Assembly: GCF_937951745.1 (NCBI RefSeq)
Contig: NZ_CALFBQ010000054.1
Span: 1 to 46,033 of the forward strand
Length of the DNA stretch: 46,033 nucleotides
Reading direction: 5' to 3'
Source of the DNA: an uncultured Chloroflexus sp.
GTDB taxonomy: Bacteria > Chloroflexota > Chloroflexia > Chloroflexales > Chloroflexaceae
The notes under the pieces are model-generated. The model was not told the origin of the DNA, ran no database searches, and worked only from the letters and a program-made list of their open reading frames with translations. The translations under genes were made by a program, and so were the position numbers. Of this stretch, positions 43,556-46,033 are shown piece after piece (position 1 is the stretch's first letter; every line of letters starts with the position of its first letter).

Positions 43556-43564
43556 CAGGGCGTT

Positions 43565-43641
43565 CGGGGCGTAGCGCAGACCGGTAGCGCACCTGAATGG
43601 GGTTCAGGAGGTCGCTGGTTCAAATCCAGTCGCCCCGACCA
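43565..43641 (+). tRNA. tRNA-Pro (anticodon GGG)
   Basis: All four arms are present. The acceptor stem is CGGGGCG (43565-43571) with CGCCCCG (43631-43637), the D-arm GCGC/GCGC, and the anticodon stem CCTGA/TCAGG with loop ATGGGGT, anticodon GGG. The T-arm is GCTGG-TTCAAAT-CCAGT. The discriminator A and CCA (43638-43641) are encoded in the DNA. GGG reads CCC and CCU proline codons. It is 77 bases long, with its own promoter upstream and terminator downstream. Confidence 0.96.
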
Positions 43642-43647
43642 TCCGGC

Positions 43648-43685
43648 AACGCTGGTGAGCATTTGCTCGCCAGCGTTTGTATTTT
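43648..43685 (+). terminator. Rho-independent terminator of the tRNA
   Basis: AACGCTGGTGAGC pairs with GCTCGCCAGCGTT (43648-43660 with 43665-43677) around an ATTT tetraloop, with one T-G pair. The following sequence is TGTATTTTTG. This is the strongest terminator in the window. Confidence 0.9.
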
Positions 43686-43773
43686 TGCGCTTTTTTCCGT
43701 CCTCATAACCAGCGCAGTAAACGGTTTTTGGCCCGGCGATACTGGTAAAATGCCAATAATTACTCAGTACATC

Positions 43774-43803
43774 TTGACACCTTCCATGATTCGGCGCTAT
43801 ACT
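43774..43803 (+). promoter_or_regulatory. Promoter of the TPR gene
   Basis: A perfect TTGACA (43774-43779) and TATACT (43798-43803) are 18 bases apart. The leader to ATG 43908 is about 98 bases. Confidence 0.75.
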
Positions 43804-43907
43804 GCAAGCATGTGGCGAATACCATTCGCGCTGCTACTGCGTTCCCTCAACGCATAATTTCACCTTTTCGGGCGGCGCAAGCATATATTTATGTGGGAGG
43901 ATCCGGG

Positions 43908-46033
43908 ATGGCGACTATCAGCCTGCAAGACGCCTACACACAAGCCAGAACATTCCTCGAGGCGAACCAGATTGAGCAGGCACTTGGCCTGACCCAGCAT
44001 ATCCTCGCGCACTACCCTGATAATCTGGAAGCCCAGCGGTTGCTTGGTGAGGCGTATCTCGCTCAGCGCGATTTGCCCGCCGCTGTGGCGACCTTCGAGC
44101 AGGTGTTGCAGGCTGATCCCGAAAATATTCCGGCCCACGTGGGCCTTGGCATGGCATACGAGTGGCAAGGCCGGCTCGATAAGGCGATTGCCGAGTTTGA
44201 ACAGGCGCTGGAAATTCGTCCGGATATGCCGGAGTTGCGCGCCCAGTTGGTGCGGCTCTACACCGAAGCATGGGGGAGCGAGCACGCTGCTCTTCGCCTC
44301 AGCCGTTCTGGGTTGGCTCGCCTGTATGCCCGCGGCCACATGTTGCCACAGGCAATTCATGAGTTCCGCAATGTGATTGCCGAACATCCTGAGCGGCTCG
44401 ATGCGTGGGTTGGCTTGATCGAGGCTCTCTGGCGTGATGGCCGGCTCGACGAAGCCGTTGAGGCATGCCAGCAGGCGTTGCAGGCACAGCAAAAGCTCCT
44501 GAAAGCGCATCTGATCCTCGGCGCGATATTGCTGGAAGGTGGTGATCAGCGCGGCGCTGACCACTGGCGGATCGCGCAACGCCTCGATCCCTATCAGACC
44601 GTAGCGCGTATGTTGTTCGATCCACTGCCGGTGGGCGCACCAACGCCCGATGTCTCGTTGCCGGCGTGGGACGAGGCCGAGTGGCGGGCGCGGCGTGCGG
44701 CAGTCGCAGCTCCGGCGGCGGTTGCTGCCGATGATGATTTTTTTGCCGAAGCCAGTTGGTTGACGCCGGCGGCTCAACCCGCAGCCGTGGCTTCGGCAAT
44801 GTCGGATGACGATCTGCTAGCGATGTTGCTCTTCTCGCCGCCGGCAATGAGTGTTGTTTCCCCGCCTCAGCCAGCGACGTTGGGTAGCGATGTGTTTGAT
44901 TTCGATCTGTCGGGGCCTGCTGCCACTCCTACCGGTTTGACACTAGATGAGATTGGGGTCAATGTGGCTGCGGATGCCCCCGCTGAGCCGGAGCTGGCCC
45001 CGTTCTCATTAGAGGAGCTGGGGCTGTCGCCCGCAGAGATTGCCCAGTTGGAGGGTTCGGCGGAGGCGGAAGCAGCAGAACCGGCGCTGACGCCATTCTC
45101 GCTAGAAGAGCTGGGGCTGTCGCCCGCAGAGATTGCCCAGTTGGAGGGTTCGGCGGAGGCGGAAGCAGCAGAACCGGCGCTGACGCCATTCTCACCAGAG
45201 GAGCTGGGGCTGTCGCCCGCAGAGATTGCCCAGTTGGAGGGTTCGGCGGAGGCGGAAGCAGCAGAACCGGCGCTGACGCCATTCTCACTAGAGGAGCTGG
45301 GGCTGTCGCCCGCAGAGATTGCCCAGTTGGAGGGTTCGGCGGTGCAGGGGTTGACGCCGTTCTCGCTCGAGGAGTTAGGCTTGCCGGCGGATGAGGCCGC
45401 GCGATCCCAAGAGCTGGGTACGGCTGGCAGTGATGCATTTGCTGATGAATTGAGCAGTTTGCAACCTTTCTCGCTTGATGATCTTGATTTCGGGGCAAAT
45501 GCTTCTGCCGGTGAATTGCCGCCATCATTGCAACCCTTCTCGCTAGACGATCTGGCGCTCGATGAGGCAAAGCCTGCGCCGCAAGCTGAAACGGTTGAAC
45601 CGGGGATCTATAGCTGGCAAGAACCGTCAATGCGGAGTGGCGGTATTCAGTTGCCACAAGAGGTCGAGCCGAGCGGGCCGTCAATCTTTAGCAAGTTGGT
45701 TGAACGCGCTGCTGCGTTGCCGCCGATCGAAGAGCCGCCGCTGTCGTCAGTTGAACTTACTGATGCTGACGTAGCGGCTTATTTCTCGAGTGATGATGTG
45801 TCATTGCGCGAGGATGACGGTTCGCCTGAGCGCTTGACCGGCACCTTCCGTTTGCCGAAGCTGAGCCTTGATGAGAGTCTCGCTCCTTCTGGCGCAGTTG
45901 GTGCATTGGGCGGCAAGGGTGAAGAGCCGGAGGAAGAGCTGGAGTTTACGCCGTTTTCGGCCGAGCCGGAGTTGACGCCGTTCTCGCTGGAGGAGCTGGG
46001 GCTGTCGCCGGAAGAGGTCGCGCAGCTAGAGGC
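43908..46033 (+). CDS. TPR protein with PFSLEELGLS repeat tail (partial, runs off the window)
   Basis: This protein is open to the end of the window (over 708 residues). Residues about 1-235 are TPR-like helical repeats (for example AQRDLPAAVATFEQVLQADP and LDKAIAEFEQALEIRPDMPE). A spacer with acidic patches follows. From residue 365 comes a tandem repeat of about 31 residues, consensus LTPFSLEELGLSPAEIAQLEG plus an EAEAAEPA linker, in four near-identical copies. Further variants (LQPFSLDDL) follow, and a fresh copy lies at the window end. No signal peptide or membrane segment is seen. Such motif arrays usually bind partners. ATG 43908 follows GGGAGG. Confidence 0.85.
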   Translation, partial: MATISLQDAYTQARTFLEANQIEQALGLTQHILAHYPDNLEAQRLLGEAYLAQRDLPAAVATFEQVLQADPENIPAHVGLGMAYEWQGRLDKAIAEFEQALEIRPDMPELRAQLVRLYTEAWGSEHAALRLSRSGLARLYARGHMLPQAIHEFRNVIAEHPERLDAWVGLIEALWRDGRLDEAVEACQQALQAQQKLLKAHLILGAILLEGGDQRGADHWRIAQRLDPYQTVARMLFDPLPVGAPTPDVSLPAWDEAEWRARRAAVAAPAAVAADDDFFAEASWLTPAAQPAAVASAMSDDDLLAMLLFSPPAMSVVSPPQPATLGSDVFDFDLSGPAATPTGLTLDEIGVNVAADAPAEPELAPFSLEELGLSPAEIAQLEGSAEAEAAEPALTPFSLEELGLSPAEIAQLEGSAEAEAAEPALTPFSPEELGLSPAEIAQLEGSAEAEAAEPALTPFSLEELGLSPAEIAQLEGSAVQGLTPFSLEELGLPADEAARSQELGTAGSDAFADELSSLQPFSLDDLDFGANASAGELPPSLQPFSLDDLALDEAKPAPQAETVEPGIYSWQEPSMRSGGIQLPQEVEPSGPSIFSKLVERAAALPPIEEPPLSSVELTDADVAAYFSSDDVSLREDDGSPERLTGTFRLPKLSLDESLAPSGAVGALGGKGEEPEEELEFTPFSAEPELTPFSLEELGLSPEEVAQLE
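45000..45356 (+). repeat. Tandem 93-bp repeat array inside the TPR gene
   Basis: Units start at 45000, 45093, 45186 and 45279 with a period of 93 bases (31 codons). The third and fourth are almost identical to the second, and the last is shortened to 78 bases. The reading frame is kept. A fifth, more divergent unit begins at 45357. The near-identity of DNA indicates recent expansion. Confidence 0.9.

Noticed and set aside
43597-43857. Plus-strand frame of 86 residues across the tRNA
   Set aside because: It runs through the tRNA-Pro and its terminator; non-coding.
43860-44777. Long open frame on the minus strand opposite the TPR gene
   Set aside because: It has no ribosome site and its residue composition (many Arg, Leu, Pro) mirrors the plus-strand codons. 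The plus-strand frame has TPR similarity and its own promoter.
45000-45356. Regularly spaced direct repeats as a possible CRISPR array
   Set aside because: Units are contiguous, 93 bp long, in frame and coding, with no unique spacers.
44959-45684. Minus-strand frame with repeated PNPPTGQSLRA blocks
   Set aside because: The repetition is only the antisense of the 93-bp repeats of the TPR gene.

Overview
The window looks like a stretch of chromosome from a filamentous anoxygenic phototroph of the Chloroflexus type. This is an inference from four things: moderately high GC, a PUCC/BCH2-family pigment transporter (40421-41839), a glycolate-oxidase-like FAD protein, and many lineage-typical orphan genes (DUF4388/PATAN protein with a Ras-like GTPase, Pro/Thr-rich lipoproteins, a TPR protein with PFSLEELGLS repeats). 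No rRNA, phage, transposase or CRISPR array is visible. There is one tRNA, tRNA-Pro(GGG).

Layout. 1-2722 (+): two small zinc-ribbon proteins, a sugar-nucleotidyltransferase and a P-loop protein, closed by a strong terminator. 2984-6062 (+): a Tat-exported PhoX-type protein, then a lipoprotein cytochrome with five CxxCH motifs. 6076-11868 (-): OYE-type reductase, MFS transporter, GH1 beta-glucosidase and a UbiB-family kinase. 12016-15388: a small orphan, a Cys-containing secreted protein coupled to a DsbA-like lipoprotein, a LysE exporter and a TrmH-family methyltransferase. 15671-17950 (-): a fused GlcE-like/GlcD-like FAD protein. 18016-19537 (-): a MazF/PemK-like toxin overlapped by an XRE-ImmA/IrrE regulator whose C-terminus looks like an antitoxin tail, with a palindromic operator over its promoter. 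19589-22347 (-): two coupled SPFH/band-7 membrane proteins. 22875-28188: an exported beta-propeller protein, an acyl-CoA ligase and two alpha/beta hydrolases. 28237-32538 (+): mnmA, small membrane proteins, a DUF1385 protein, then the DUF4388 and Ras-like GTPase pair. 32798-33076 (+): an HU gene with an unusually structured upstream region. 33184-33551: a 183-bp tandem duplication. 33598-38182: an M1-type peptidase, an orphan protein behind a double-hairpin leader, and a two-component system coupled to it. 38309-43530: a membrane protein, an Lnt-like acyltransferase, the PUCC transporter, trpA, a stand-alone Lrp/AsnC ligand domain and a small membrane protein. 43565-43641: tRNA-Pro. 43908 to the end: a TPR protein with 93-bp tandem repeats, cut by the window edge.

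Most interesting: (i) the XRE-ImmA-tail/MazF module, with promoter and palindrome inside the end of an SPFH gene; (ii) the ATGCGGTATA motif shared by the HU and PUCC upstream regions, with inverted repeats at HU; (iii) the perfect 93-bp repeats encoding a PFSLEELGLS motif array; (iv) the GlcE/GlcD fusion with a shortened first lobe; (v) the double-hairpin leader before an unnamed gene coupled to a two-component system; (vi) a cytochrome whose first heme domain lacks the usual distal Met. Most other genes are ordinary housekeeping or metabolic genes.
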